Below are positions 6,940 through 15,077 of a stretch of DNA of 22,991 bases, in pieces (positions within the stretch are counted from its first letter, which is position 1; every line of letters starts with the position of its first letter). Made by a program: the position numbers and the translations under genes. The stretch comes from Flavobacterium sp. UBA7665 (GTDB taxonomy: Bacteria; Bacteroidota; Bacteroidia; Flavobacteriales; Flavobacteriaceae). Under the pieces are notes generated by a model, which was given only the letters and a program-made list of their open reading frames with translations, ran no database searches and had not been told where the DNA came from. Location of the stretch: the NCBI GenBank assembly GCA_002483285.1, contig DLHP01000044.1, positions 1 to 22,991 on the forward strand. Reading direction: 5' to 3'.

Positions 6940-7530
6940 ATGAGTAAAAAGAACATTGCCATATTGATATTCGATAACGCCGAAGTCCTTGACTTTGCGG
7001 GGCCGTTCGAAGTGTTCTCGGTAGCCTCCAACCTGCGCGACGACAAACTCTTCAACGTGTTTACAATCGCCAACCAAAAGCAACCCATCGCAGCGGTCAA
7101 CGGGCTTTCAATCAATCCCGATTACGGCATTGCCCAACATCCCAAAATCGATATCCTGATTGTTTCGGGCGGTGTGGGGACGCGAAAGTTACTCGAAGAC
7201 CGTGAACTGCTCGATTGGGTAGCTGCTGTACACGAACAAAGTGAAATCACCGTGAGTATTTGTTCGGGTTCGCGCATCCTGGGCCAGCTGGGGCTGCTCA
7301 ACCGAAAGCCTTACTGCACGCACCACGAGGTATACAGCCACATGGACCTCATTGCGCCCGAGGCCATCCCAATGAAACACAAACGTTTTGCAAAGGCGGG
7401 AAAAATCTACACGTCAGGTGGCATTTCGGCGGGTATCGATCTGTCGTTCCATCTCCTGGAAACCCTCGCCGGAAAAGACACCGCCATCGCCACTGCCGCT
7501 TATATGGAATACAACCTTCAATTGCAATAG
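6940..7530 (+). CDS. DJ-1/PfpI family protein
   Basis: A 196-aa single-domain member of the DJ-1/PfpI superfamily (class I amidotransferase-like fold), of the branch that includes isocyanide hydratases. Visible motifs: AILIFDNAEVLDFAGPFEVF at 7-26 (with E24 in GPFEVF), IVSGGVGTRKLL, and the nucleophile elbow SICSGSRILGQLGLL with Cys108. The C-terminal TSGGISAGIDLSFHLLE matches the equivalent part of the GlxA-type protein upstream, so the two genes are partly paralogous. ATG 6940 (MSKKNIAIL) is chosen because it starts right at the first beta strand; the frame is open further upstream but encodes nothing family-like there. It heads a run of four closely spaced genes (gaps 2, 1 and -4 bases). 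The substrate is unknown. Confidence 0.88.
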   Translation: MSKKNIAILIFDNAEVLDFAGPFEVFSVASNLRDDKLFNVFTIANQKQPIAAVNGLSINPDYGIAQHPKIDILIVSGGVGTRKLLEDRELLDWVAAVHEQSEITVSICSGSRILGQLGLLNRKPYCTHHEVYSHMDLIAPEAIPMKHKRFAKAGKIYTSGGISAGIDLSFHLLETLAGKDTAIATAAYMEYNLQLQ

Positions 7531-7532
7531 CG

Positions 7533-7997
7533 ATGAAAACCGAGGTTTACCAAACACGACCGATACGCTTTATAGAAATCTATGCGTGTGCGGGCTGGCG
7601 GGTCAAGATCTACAGCATCTCGGTCAAGGCCGAAACTGTGGCAGCCGAACAGCTAATAGAAGCCAAAAAACAATTACCGATCTGGCTTGAAAACAGTAAG
7701 ATCACCCCGCTCCAAAACTACCAGATCGCCACACTCATCATCCATGAAGGCAACGAAGGCTGTTTTGCCGTACTAAGTTGGTGGGTCGATGAAAACATGC
7801 TGCAGCTCTTTGCTTACCTGCGATGGTATGGCCAGCCGCAGTTTCACTTGCTTTCCGACAAAGGGATTGTAAGTTGTGTGTGGGAAATGGCAATCCTGTG
7901 TTTTGAGCGCAACGCTTGGGTAGCGAACGTACTCAAGCGTGGCAAAAGTCCCGATTTTGAAAACTATCTCCAACAACAACTCCAAACCGACATTTGA
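7533..7997 (+). CDS. Conserved-looking hypothetical protein, 154 aa
   Basis: I do not recognise a named family. The protein is cytoplasmic-looking (no signal peptide or membrane segment) and rich in Trp and aromatic residues: FIEIYACAGWRVKIYSI, QLPIWLENS, ATLIIHEGNEGCFAVLSWWV, LQLFAYLRWYG, CVWEMAILCFERNAWV. The start at ATG 7533 lies 2 bases after the stop of the DJ-1/PfpI gene. The next gene begins 1 base after its stop, so it is very likely translated with both. A longer reading frame exists upstream but overlaps the DJ-1 gene and has no protein-like character. Function unknown. Confidence 0.75.
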   Translation: MKTEVYQTRPIRFIEIYACAGWRVKIYSISVKAETVAAEQLIEAKKQLPIWLENSKITPLQNYQIATLIIHEGNEGCFAVLSWWVDENMLQLFAYLRWYGQPQFHLLSDKGIVSCVWEMAILCFERNAWVANVLKRGKSPDFENYLQQQLQTDI

Positions 7998-7998
7998 T

Positions 7999-10605
7999 AT
8001 GAAACGACCTCTTTTCTTACTTGTTGTATGGGTTGCGGTGATTTGCTGCTCCTCGGCTTCGGCCCAGGACAGCATCAAGAAATTGCCCGCAACTTACAGC
8101 AGCCCCAAACACAATATTGACATGAAGCACATCGCGCTCGACTTGCATTTCGATTGGAAGAAAAAACAAGCCATCGGGACTGCCACGATCACTTTCTCGG
8201 TTGTTGAATCGACCGATAAAATTACACTCGACGCTGCCCTACTTAAAATAAGTTCGGTCAAGCTCGGGAACGGTCAGCCGCTGGCTTTCGATTATGATGG
8301 CGGCGACCGGCCAAACGGTTTCTCGATAACGCTGGACAAACACTATCAAGTGGGTGAACAGCTTGCCATCGCCATTGCCTACCATACCAATTACGTCAAC
8401 GAGGCCGACCCGAATAACATTTGGGGCAGCTTTGGTAAAGGCTTGCGCTTTCTTGAACCGAGCACTTCGGCGCCGCTCAAACGCAAACAAATCTGGTCGA
8501 GCGGCGAACCTGATGCCAACCGGTATTGGTTTCCTTGTATCGAATCGATTGGGGATTTACGCACCACCGAACTCCGGATAACCGTTGAAAAACCATTGAC
8601 CGCGATTGCCAACGGCGACCTCGTTTCGACCCGGGAAAATCCAGACGACACGCGTACATTCCACTACAAAACCAACCAACCCTACCCCAATTACCTAACG
8701 GTTTTGGCAGTTGGAGACTATGTCGATGTACAACAACTGGCTAAAAAAACAGTACTGCACACCTTTGGTTATCCCGATGAAAAAGACGCCGTAGAAGCTA
8801 CGACCGAACGGCTGCCCGAAATGGTGGCGTTCTTTTCAAAAATGACCGGCGTCAACTATCCATACACACATTTCACACAAGCCGTCGTCCAAGATTATCC
8901 TTTTCCGGGTTTGACTGGGCAAAACAGCGCCGTTTTGCAATCAGACAATATGATCGATGATTTCAAGACGCATGCTGATTTCCTGTACCTGTGGGACGGA
9001 ATCGAATCACAAGGCCTCGCGGCGCAATGGTTCGGCAATTTACTGATGCCCAAAAGCTGGGAACACATCTGGCTCAACCAGGCGTTCACGCGGTATGCCG
9101 ATGGCGAGTTCACGAACTACAAAAACGGGCATGAGGAATTCCTGTTGTACTACCACAATTTTGACCTGGCTACGGTTTTGGGCGATTGGCAATCGAGTTA
9201 CCGGCATCCGATTGTGACACAAAATTTCGACAACCTTGCCACATTTACCTCAGACAATTACGCCAAAGTTCGCGGCGGATTGGTACTTAGGATGCTGTGC
9301 AACGAGCTTGGCGACAACAACTGGAAAAAAGTACTGCACCATTATGTAAAGACCAATGCTGCAAAACAAGTCACCACGAAAGACTTACAGCAATCGGTCG
9401 AGGTTATTACCGGCAACGACATGCAGTGGTTCTTTGACCAATGGATTTACAAAATGGGACATCCGTTTTTTGAAGTGACAAAAACGTATGATTGGGCAAC
9501 CAAACAACTCCGGCTTTTGGTAAAGCAAACACAGCGATTGGATGCCAGCGAACCCTATCCGCAAACCGAATTTTTCAGTGGCAAGGTCAACATAGAAATC
9601 GATAGCCGCATCGAAACGGTAAACATCGAAGCAAAGCCCGAAAACCGGTTTACTTTCCGCTGCGACGGCGCGCCAAAACTGGTCAACTTTGACTTTAAAA
9701 AAACCTGGATCAAGGAACTGCAGTTCGAAAAAACGTTAGAAGAATGGCTGTACCAATCCCAACACAGCCAAGACTTGCTTGCCCGCATGACCGCTTTAGA
9801 CGAACTTGTCAAAATCGCCAAAAACGAAAAAACGCTAACAGCAACCCAACAACAAATTGCCGACGTTTTCAGGAGCATTGCTTCAAGTAAGGCTTATTGG
9901 CGGTTTCGCGTTTATGCTTTGGCGCAACTTCGCGCAATCGAGCCAACGCCAAGCGAGGCAACAGTTGTGCGACTGTTGAAACTCATCAAGGACGATAAAC
10001 CGTGGATGCGTACCTCGGCCTTGTTCACACTCGGCAACACCAAAGACCCAAAATACGCCGATTTATATCTTGAGGCGTTCAACGACAATAGTGAACGCGT
10101 AGTCAATGCGGCCGCAAACGCACTCGGCAAAAGCAAGAGTCCCAAAGCATTCGACGCGCTCGTATCACTCAAAGACAAGCCATCCTGGAAAAGCCAAAGC
10201 TTAATTTCGGCGCTCAACGGGCTCAAGGAACTCGGTGATCCGCGTGGCCTCGCAATTGCGTACGAGGCATTGAAGAACGTACATTTACCACGCTGGTACC
10301 TCGCTACGCCCATTTGGGATTATCCGGTCGCAGCCGCCGAAACACTGGTGGCTTTGGGTAAAGGCGATACCGCTTATGCGATGTTGCTCGATCGTTTCAA
10401 AAAGTCGATGGTAGAAAATGACGTGAACGATATTTTTGCCAACACTTACCTGCTCACTATTATTGCCGATCCACGCGGACAGGAAGTTTACGATTTTCTC
10501 CGGAAAAAATTCAAGAATGACGCCAACGCGATGCTGGCCGTGACCAACTATGAAACCCAATACCAAACCGCGATGAAAAATAAAACCAATACCAAACAGC
10601 CATGA
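7999..10605 (+). CDS. Secreted M1 aminopeptidase homologue lacking all zinc ligands
   Basis: An 868-aa exported protein with the M1 (gluzincin) aminopeptidase architecture and C-terminal HEAT-like repeats. The signal peptide is about 1-23 (MKRPLFLLVVW...SASA, cut before QDS). The N-terminal beta domain (about 35-225) and catalytic domain (about 225-480) are recognisable: WSSGEPDANRYWFPCIE and AAQWFGNLLMPKSWEHIWLN align with M1. The active site is gone. GxMEN reads LTGQN (Q308 for Glu), HExxH reads QGLAA (Q338, G339, A342), and the third ligand Glu, at the correct spacing, is Q361. The Tyr region (NYAKVRGGLVL) remains. HEAT-like repeats span about 620-800 (WMRTSALFTLGNTKDP, RVVNAAANALGKSKSP). 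The frame is intact, so this is a pseudo-enzyme and not a decaying gene; a binding or scaffold role is inference. ATG 7999 is chosen for the signal peptide. Confidence 0.9.
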   Translation: MKRPLFLLVVWVAVICCSSASAQDSIKKLPATYSSPKHNIDMKHIALDLHFDWKKKQAIGTATITFSVVESTDKITLDAALLKISSVKLGNGQPLAFDYDGGDRPNGFSITLDKHYQVGEQLAIAIAYHTNYVNEADPNNIWGSFGKGLRFLEPSTSAPLKRKQIWSSGEPDANRYWFPCIESIGDLRTTELRITVEKPLTAIANGDLVSTRENPDDTRTFHYKTNQPYPNYLTVLAVGDYVDVQQLAKKTVLHTFGYPDEKDAVEATTERLPEMVAFFSKMTGVNYPYTHFTQAVVQDYPFPGLTGQNSAVLQSDNMIDDFKTHADFLYLWDGIESQGLAAQWFGNLLMPKSWEHIWLNQAFTRYADGEFTNYKNGHEEFLLYYHNFDLATVLGDWQSSYRHPIVTQNFDNLATFTSDNYAKVRGGLVLRMLCNELGDNNWKKVLHHYVKTNAAKQVTTKDLQQSVEVITGNDMQWFFDQWIYKMGHPFFEVTKTYDWATKQLRLLVKQTQRLDASEPYPQTEFFSGKVNIEIDSRIETVNIEAKPENRFTFRCDGAPKLVNFDFKKTWIKELQFEKTLEEWLYQSQHSQDLLARMTALDELVKIAKNEKTLTATQQQIADVFRSIASSKAYWRFRVYALAQLRAIEPTPSEATVVRLLKLIKDDKPWMRTSALFTLGNTKDPKYADLYLEAFNDNSERVVNAAANALGKSKSPKAFDALVSLKDKPSWKSQSLISALNGLKELGDPRGLAIAYEALKNVHLPRWYLATPIWDYPVAAAETLVALGKGDTAYAMLLDRFKKSMVENDVNDIFANTYLLTIIADPRGQEVYDFLRKKFKNDANAMLAVTNYETQYQTAMKNKTNTKQP

Positions 10606-11144
10606 TGTACCAACACGACATTGACCCGATGCCCGAATATTTTGACCGCTACATTGCGCTAGCCGACGATGTAACCTACCTTGATGCTTTGCAGACCAGC
10701 CTCGCAGAACTTGAGAATCTCCCCAAATCCGATTGGGAAGCGCTCGGCGAACAAATTTATGCGCCGGGAAAATGGACACTCAAGGATTTGCTACAACACC
10801 TCATCGACACCGAGCGCATTTTTACGTATCGCGTGCTTGCTTTTTCGCGTAACGAAACCCAAAAGATGTTGTCTTACGACGAAGATGCGTATGCCAAAAA
10901 CGCCGACGCCAACCGCCGAACCATCACCGAGCTACTCGACGAACTTAAATTGTTGCGCCAATCTACGATCGCACTCTACCAATCGTTTAGCAAGGAAATG
11001 CTACTCAAAAGCGGCAAGAGTTTCAAAGGGAACTATTCGGTGCTGTCTATCGCTTTCATGCTCGCGGGTCACCAACGCTGGCATATCGCGATTGCCAATG
11101 AAAGGTATTTACCGTTATTGAAAGTCTCCTCGGCTGGATTATGA
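10602..11144 (+). CDS. DinB-like (DUF664/DinB_2 type) metal-binding protein
   Basis: A 180-aa four-helix-bundle protein of the DinB/YfiT superfamily. The three metal-binding His are in the expected places: H66 in KDLLQHLIDTE, and H157 and H161 in AGHQRWHIAIANE. Other family features are APGKWTLKDLL before the first His and the RxFTYRVLAFSR helix after it. Some relatives are thiol-dependent S-transferases or metal-dependent hydrolases; the substrate here cannot be told. The ATG overlaps the stop codon of the M1 homologue (ATGA, 4-base overlap), which indicates translational coupling. A second ATG follows immediately (10605). It ends the four-gene run; no intrinsic terminator is visible in the 153 bases after it. 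Confidence 0.88.
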   Translation: MMYQHDIDPMPEYFDRYIALADDVTYLDALQTSLAELENLPKSDWEALGEQIYAPGKWTLKDLLQHLIDTERIFTYRVLAFSRNETQKMLSYDEDAYAKNADANRRTITELLDELKLLRQSTIALYQSFSKEMLLKSGKSFKGNYSVLSIAFMLAGHQRWHIAIANERYLPLLKVSSAGL

Positions 11145-11239
11145 AACCGTCCTAAATGACGATGCGAAAACAATTGCCGTGGGAAAAAACGCCTGAATTT
11201 TAAAAGGGTCCGCCGTTTCTGCTACAAATATCGCCCTGC

Positions 11240-11282
11240 GCCGATAATAGCACCCGTTTAATTAGTGAATGGCCGATAATAG
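11240..11282. promoter_or_regulatory. 11-base direct repeat upstream of the hybrid kinase
   Basis: GCCGATAATAG occurs at 11240-11250 and again at 11272-11282, identical, starts 32 bases apart (about three helical turns). The second copy ends 15 bases before the kinase ATG at 11298. No consensus TAnnTTTG was found nearby; TAAGTTCA (11286-11293) is the closest and is weak. The layout suits a dimeric regulator binding the same DNA face. The role is inferred from position and spacing only. Confidence 0.45.
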
Positions 11283-11297
11283 GCGTAAGTTCACAGG

Positions 11298-14200
11298 ATG
11301 AACACTCCCATCACGCTCCCTGCTGATTCCAACAAGATCAAATCAACCAACCTTTTTCCGGTTGTGGGCGTAGGCGCGTCGGCAGGCGGGCTCGAGGCAT
11401 TCAAAAGATTGCTCAAAGGGATTCCCGAAGATTCGGGTATGGCGTTTGTGCTCGTGCAACACCTCGACCCGACGCATGAAAGCATTTTGGCCGAGTTGCT
11501 GCAGAAAGTCACCAAAATCCCGGTCCTCGAAATCTCAGACGATATCAGGGTAGAACCCAACCACATCTACGTCATCCCGAGCAACAAGATGATGGTGGCC
11601 AACGACGGCGTTCTCGAACTCACCCCGCGTGATGTGAGTAAAAACAAACGCAACCTCCCGATTGATCTATTTTTTACCTCACTCGCCGAAGTACACCAGA
11701 CCCACGCCATCGCGATTGTATTGTCGGGTACCGGCAACGACGGTACGGCCGGGCTCAAAGCCATTAAGGACTACGGCGGCCTTACTTTGGCGCAGGACGA
11801 GCAATCGGCGGCGTTTAGCAGCATGCCCAACAGTGCGGTACAGGCCGGTGTGGTCAATTTGATCCTTCAGCCCGAAGCCATGGCGCAGAAAATTCTCGAG
11901 CTCAACAAAAGCCTACTTCAAAATAACCCCAATTTGAACCCGCAACAGGATGAACATTTGTTCAAACACATCCTCTCTCTGCTGCGCATCCGCAAGGGAA
12001 CCGATTTTACATACTACAAACAAACCACCATCAGGCGTCGGATTTTGCGTCGTATGGCCATCAATAAAAATGACGAGCCCGCTCAATATCTCAAATTCCT
12101 CAGGGAAAATAAAGCCGAGCAAGACATCCTCTACCAGGATTTACTGATTCCGGTCACCGGATTTTTCAGGGACGAAAAGGTGTTTGAGCACATTTGCGAA
12201 ACGGTTTTTCCGAAACTGCTCGAAAATAAGAATCCCGAGACGCCGCTGCGCATCTGGATTGCTGGTTGCAGCACTGGCGAAGAAGCGTATTCTATTGCCA
12301 TCTGCTTCAAGGAATTTCTCGGCGAACGAAAAGACACCCTGCAGATTTTTGCCACCGATTTGAGTGAACCCGCTATCGCTAAGGCGCGCAGCGGCGTTTA
12401 TTCGACGAGCCAACTGCAATCGGTTTCGGCACAGAGGCTCGGCGAATTTTTCATCAAAAAAAACGACGGATTCCATATCAAGAAAAGCATCCGCGACATG
12501 TGCGTGTTTGCGGTACACAATTTTTTAAAGGACCCGCCTTTTGGGAGGATGGATTTTATCAGCTGCCGCAACGTATTGATTTATATGGAACCGTACCTGC
12601 AGAAGAAGGCGATGATTACGTTTCATTACGCCCTGAATCCCAACGGCATACTGCTTTTGGGTAAAACCGAAACCATGAGTGGCGCCACCGATTTGTTCTC
12701 GAGTTTCGGGAAAAGCGACAAACTATTTTTGCGCAAGGACGCCTCGGTAAAATTCATGCACGTGGCGAGCCTGCGCAGTGAACAGCACATGGAACTTTCG
12801 GCTTCGCCAGTTAAACAAGTGCATATCGAAGAAGATTTCCAGAAGACCGCCGACAATATCATCCTGGCCAAATATGCGCCCGCCGGCGTCATCGTCGATG
12901 AATCATTAGACATCGTGCATTTTAGGGCCAACACCGGTATGTACCTAGAGCACTTGCCCGGAAAACCCAGTCACAACCTGCTCAAAATGGCCCGCAAGGA
13001 ATTGTTGTTTGACCTGCGCAACATCCTGCACAAGGCAAAAAAAGAGAAAATAACGGTACGCAAAGACAATATCAGTTTGCCATTCCCCGACGGTGTGCGC
13101 AAAATTGCCATCGAGGCCATCCCGTTACCCAACGCTGCCGAATCGTATTATTTGGTACTATTCCATGAGCTGCCTTCTGTAGCCAAACCGACCGCTGCGG
13201 TTTCGGCCTCGGTACCAAAAGACAAAAAAGACCCTATGAACCTGCGCATTGCCGAACTTGAAAATGAGCTCGCGCAAATGCATGAAGATATGCGCAGCAT
13301 CACCGAAGACCAGGAAACGGCCATAGCCGAATTGCAACGCGACAACGAGGAATTGCTCAGCGGAAGCGAAGAACTGCAAAGCCTCAACGAGGAACTCGAA
13401 ACGAGCAAGGAAGAACTCCAAAGCACCAATGAAGAACTCACTGTGGTGAACCACGAAATCGTCAACCTCAATGAACTCGTCACCGAATCGCGCGATTATG
13501 CCGAAGCCATTGTAGCCACGGTGCGCGAACCGTTGCTCGTACTCGATAAGAACCTGCGCGTCCAGAAAGCCAACATCGCATTTTACAAAACTTTCGAAGT
13601 CAAGGAACAGGATACAGAAGGCGTGCTGATTTACGACCTGGGCAACAAACAATGGAATATTCCCGCCTTGCGCAAACTCCTCGAGAAAATCCTACCGCAG
13701 CAATCTACGTTCAAGGACTTTGAAATCAGGCATGCGTTTTCGCACATCGGTGAACGCGTGATGCTTCTTAACGCACGTGAAATCAAGAAAGACAGTACGT
13801 CGGAGAAACTCATACTGCTGGCCATAGAAGACATTACCGAACAGAAAAAAGCCGAAACCATACAGAATCAAATCCAACAGCGCTTTCAGTTCATCGCCGA
13901 TGTCATGCCGCAAAAAGTCTGGACTGCAGACGCCGAGGGTAATTACGATTATTTCAATCGCAACTGGATCAATTACACCGGGCTTGCCTTTAAGGACCTC
14001 AAAGATTGGGGCTGGGAAAAAATCATCCATCCCGACGATTCAGAAAAAAATCGCAAACAGTGGCGGCATTCTATCGATACAGGTGATAATTTTGAAATCG
14101 AGGAACGGTTCCTCGACAAAGACGGCATCTACAAATGGCACCTGAGCCGCGGACTTGCCTATAAGGACGAAGCCGGGAAAATCGTGATGTGGGTAGGCTC

Positions 14201-15059
14201 CAATACCGAAATCGAGGAACAGCGCAAAGAAAAAGAACTGCTCGAAGTGGCTGTCATCAATAGGACTTCAGAATTATTGCAGGCCAATGAAACGCTCGGG
14301 AAAAGCAACAGCGACCTCGAGAAAATGAACAACGAGTTGCAATCGTTTGTCTATGTTTCGAGCCATGACCTGCAGGAGCCGCTGCGCAAGATCCAGACTT
14401 TTTCGGCAAGGATACTCGAAACCGAATATGAGGGTCTGTCGGCAGCAGGAAAAGACTACTTCCAGAAAATGAACAATACCGCGCGACGCATGCAAACCTT
14501 AATCCAGGACCTGCTTGCTTTTTCGCATACCAGTTCGGCCGAACGCAAATTCGAATACATAAGCCTGAATAGAATCGTTGACGATGTTAGGAATGATCTC
14601 ATCGATAACATCGAAGAGAAAAAAGTGGTGTTCAACACGGCCAATTTAGGCAGCGCCATTGTGAACCCGTTTCAGTTCAGGCAGGTGATGCAGAACCTGA
14701 TCAGCAACTCCATCAAATTCTCGAAACCCGATACGGCTCCCCATATCACCATCAGCAGTGACATTGCATTGGGAAGTAACTTGTTGCAACAAAACCCAAA
14801 CCTGCAAAGCGGCAAGTTTTTCAAAAATAAGGAGTATTACCATATTCGTTACTCCGACAACGGCGTTGGCTTCGAGCCCAAATACAGCCTCAAGGTGTTC
14901 GACGTGTTCCAACGTTTCCACAGTGTGAAAGCGTATACCGGAACCGGAATCGGGCTGGCTATTGTCAAGAAAATCATAGAGAACCACAACGGCATAATCA
15001 CCGCAACAGGTGTGGTCGATAAAGGCGTAGAATTCAATATCTACATTCCGTCATTTTAG
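11298..15059 (+). CDS. CheB-CheR-PAS-histidine kinase fusion protein
   Basis: A 1253-aa soluble signalling protein. Domains in order: CheB methylesterase (about 20-200) with catalytic S28 (GASAGG), H55 (VQHLDP) and D148 (SGTGNDGT); CheR methyltransferase (about 215-480) with the SAM-binding IAGCSTGEEAYSIAI (A322-C324) and FDISCRNVLIY-like FISCRNVLIYM; a PAS-like segment (about 500-620); a long coiled coil (about 648-718, heptads of EEL and NEEL); two PAS domains (about 731-850 and 862-975, the latter PAS_3-like with HPDD); a second coiled coil; HisKA with phospho-acceptor H1023 (VSSHDLQEPLR); and HATPase (about 1120-1253: NLISNSIKF, DNGVGF, GTGIGLAIVKKI). There is no receiver domain and no response regulator next to it, so its partner is elsewhere. 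The fusion type is widespread in non-flagellated bacteria, where the methylated target is unknown. Its stop lies only 18 bases from that of the convergent iaaA. Confidence 0.95.
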   Translation: MNTPITLPADSNKIKSTNLFPVVGVGASAGGLEAFKRLLKGIPEDSGMAFVLVQHLDPTHESILAELLQKVTKIPVLEISDDIRVEPNHIYVIPSNKMMVANDGVLELTPRDVSKNKRNLPIDLFFTSLAEVHQTHAIAIVLSGTGNDGTAGLKAIKDYGGLTLAQDEQSAAFSSMPNSAVQAGVVNLILQPEAMAQKILELNKSLLQNNPNLNPQQDEHLFKHILSLLRIRKGTDFTYYKQTTIRRRILRRMAINKNDEPAQYLKFLRENKAEQDILYQDLLIPVTGFFRDEKVFEHICETVFPKLLENKNPETPLRIWIAGCSTGEEAYSIAICFKEFLGERKDTLQIFATDLSEPAIAKARSGVYSTSQLQSVSAQRLGEFFIKKNDGFHIKKSIRDMCVFAVHNFLKDPPFGRMDFISCRNVLIYMEPYLQKKAMITFHYALNPNGILLLGKTETMSGATDLFSSFGKSDKLFLRKDASVKFMHVASLRSEQHMELSASPVKQVHIEEDFQKTADNIILAKYAPAGVIVDESLDIVHFRANTGMYLEHLPGKPSHNLLKMARKELLFDLRNILHKAKKEKITVRKDNISLPFPDGVRKIAIEAIPLPNAAESYYLVLFHELPSVAKPTAAVSASVPKDKKDPMNLRIAELENELAQMHEDMRSITEDQETAIAELQRDNEELLSGSEELQSLNEELETSKEELQSTNEELTVVNHEIVNLNELVTESRDYAEAIVATVREPLLVLDKNLRVQKANIAFYKTFEVKEQDTEGVLIYDLGNKQWNIPALRKLLEKILPQQSTFKDFEIRHAFSHIGERVMLLNAREIKKDSTSEKLILLAIEDITEQKKAETIQNQIQQRFQFIADVMPQKVWTADAEGNYDYFNRNWINYTGLAFKDLKDWGWEKIIHPDDSEKNRKQWRHSIDTGDNFEIEERFLDKDGIYKWHLSRGLAYKDEAGKIVMWVGSNTEIEEQRKEKELLEVAVINRTSELLQANETLGKSNSDLEKMNNELQSFVYVSSHDLQEPLRKIQTFSARILETEYEGLSAAGKDYFQKMNNTARRMQTLIQDLLAFSHTSSAERKFEYISLNRIVDDVRNDLIDNIEEKKVVFNTANLGSAIVNPFQFRQVMQNLISNSIKFSKPDTAPHITISSDIALGSNLLQQNPNLQSGKFFKNKEYYHIRYSDNGVGFEPKYSLKVFDVFQRFHSVKAYTGTGIGLAIVKKIIENHNGIITATGVVDKGVEFNIYIPSF

Positions 15060-15077
15060 GAATGGCAGCGGAAATCG

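Noticed and set aside
7260..7997. Longer version (245 codons) of the 154-aa protein
   Set aside because: The extra N-terminal part overlaps the DJ-1/PfpI gene in another frame and is Pro/Arg/His-rich nonsense; ATG 7533 has normal spacing.
13158..13652. 164-codon minus-strand frame opposite the kinase coiled coil
   Set aside because: Antisense of regular Glu/Leu heptads gives long Ser/Phe/Leu open frames; not a gene.
15060..15077. Bidirectional terminator between the convergent kinase and iaaA genes
   Set aside because: Only 18 bases separate the stops and no hairpin with a T run is present.
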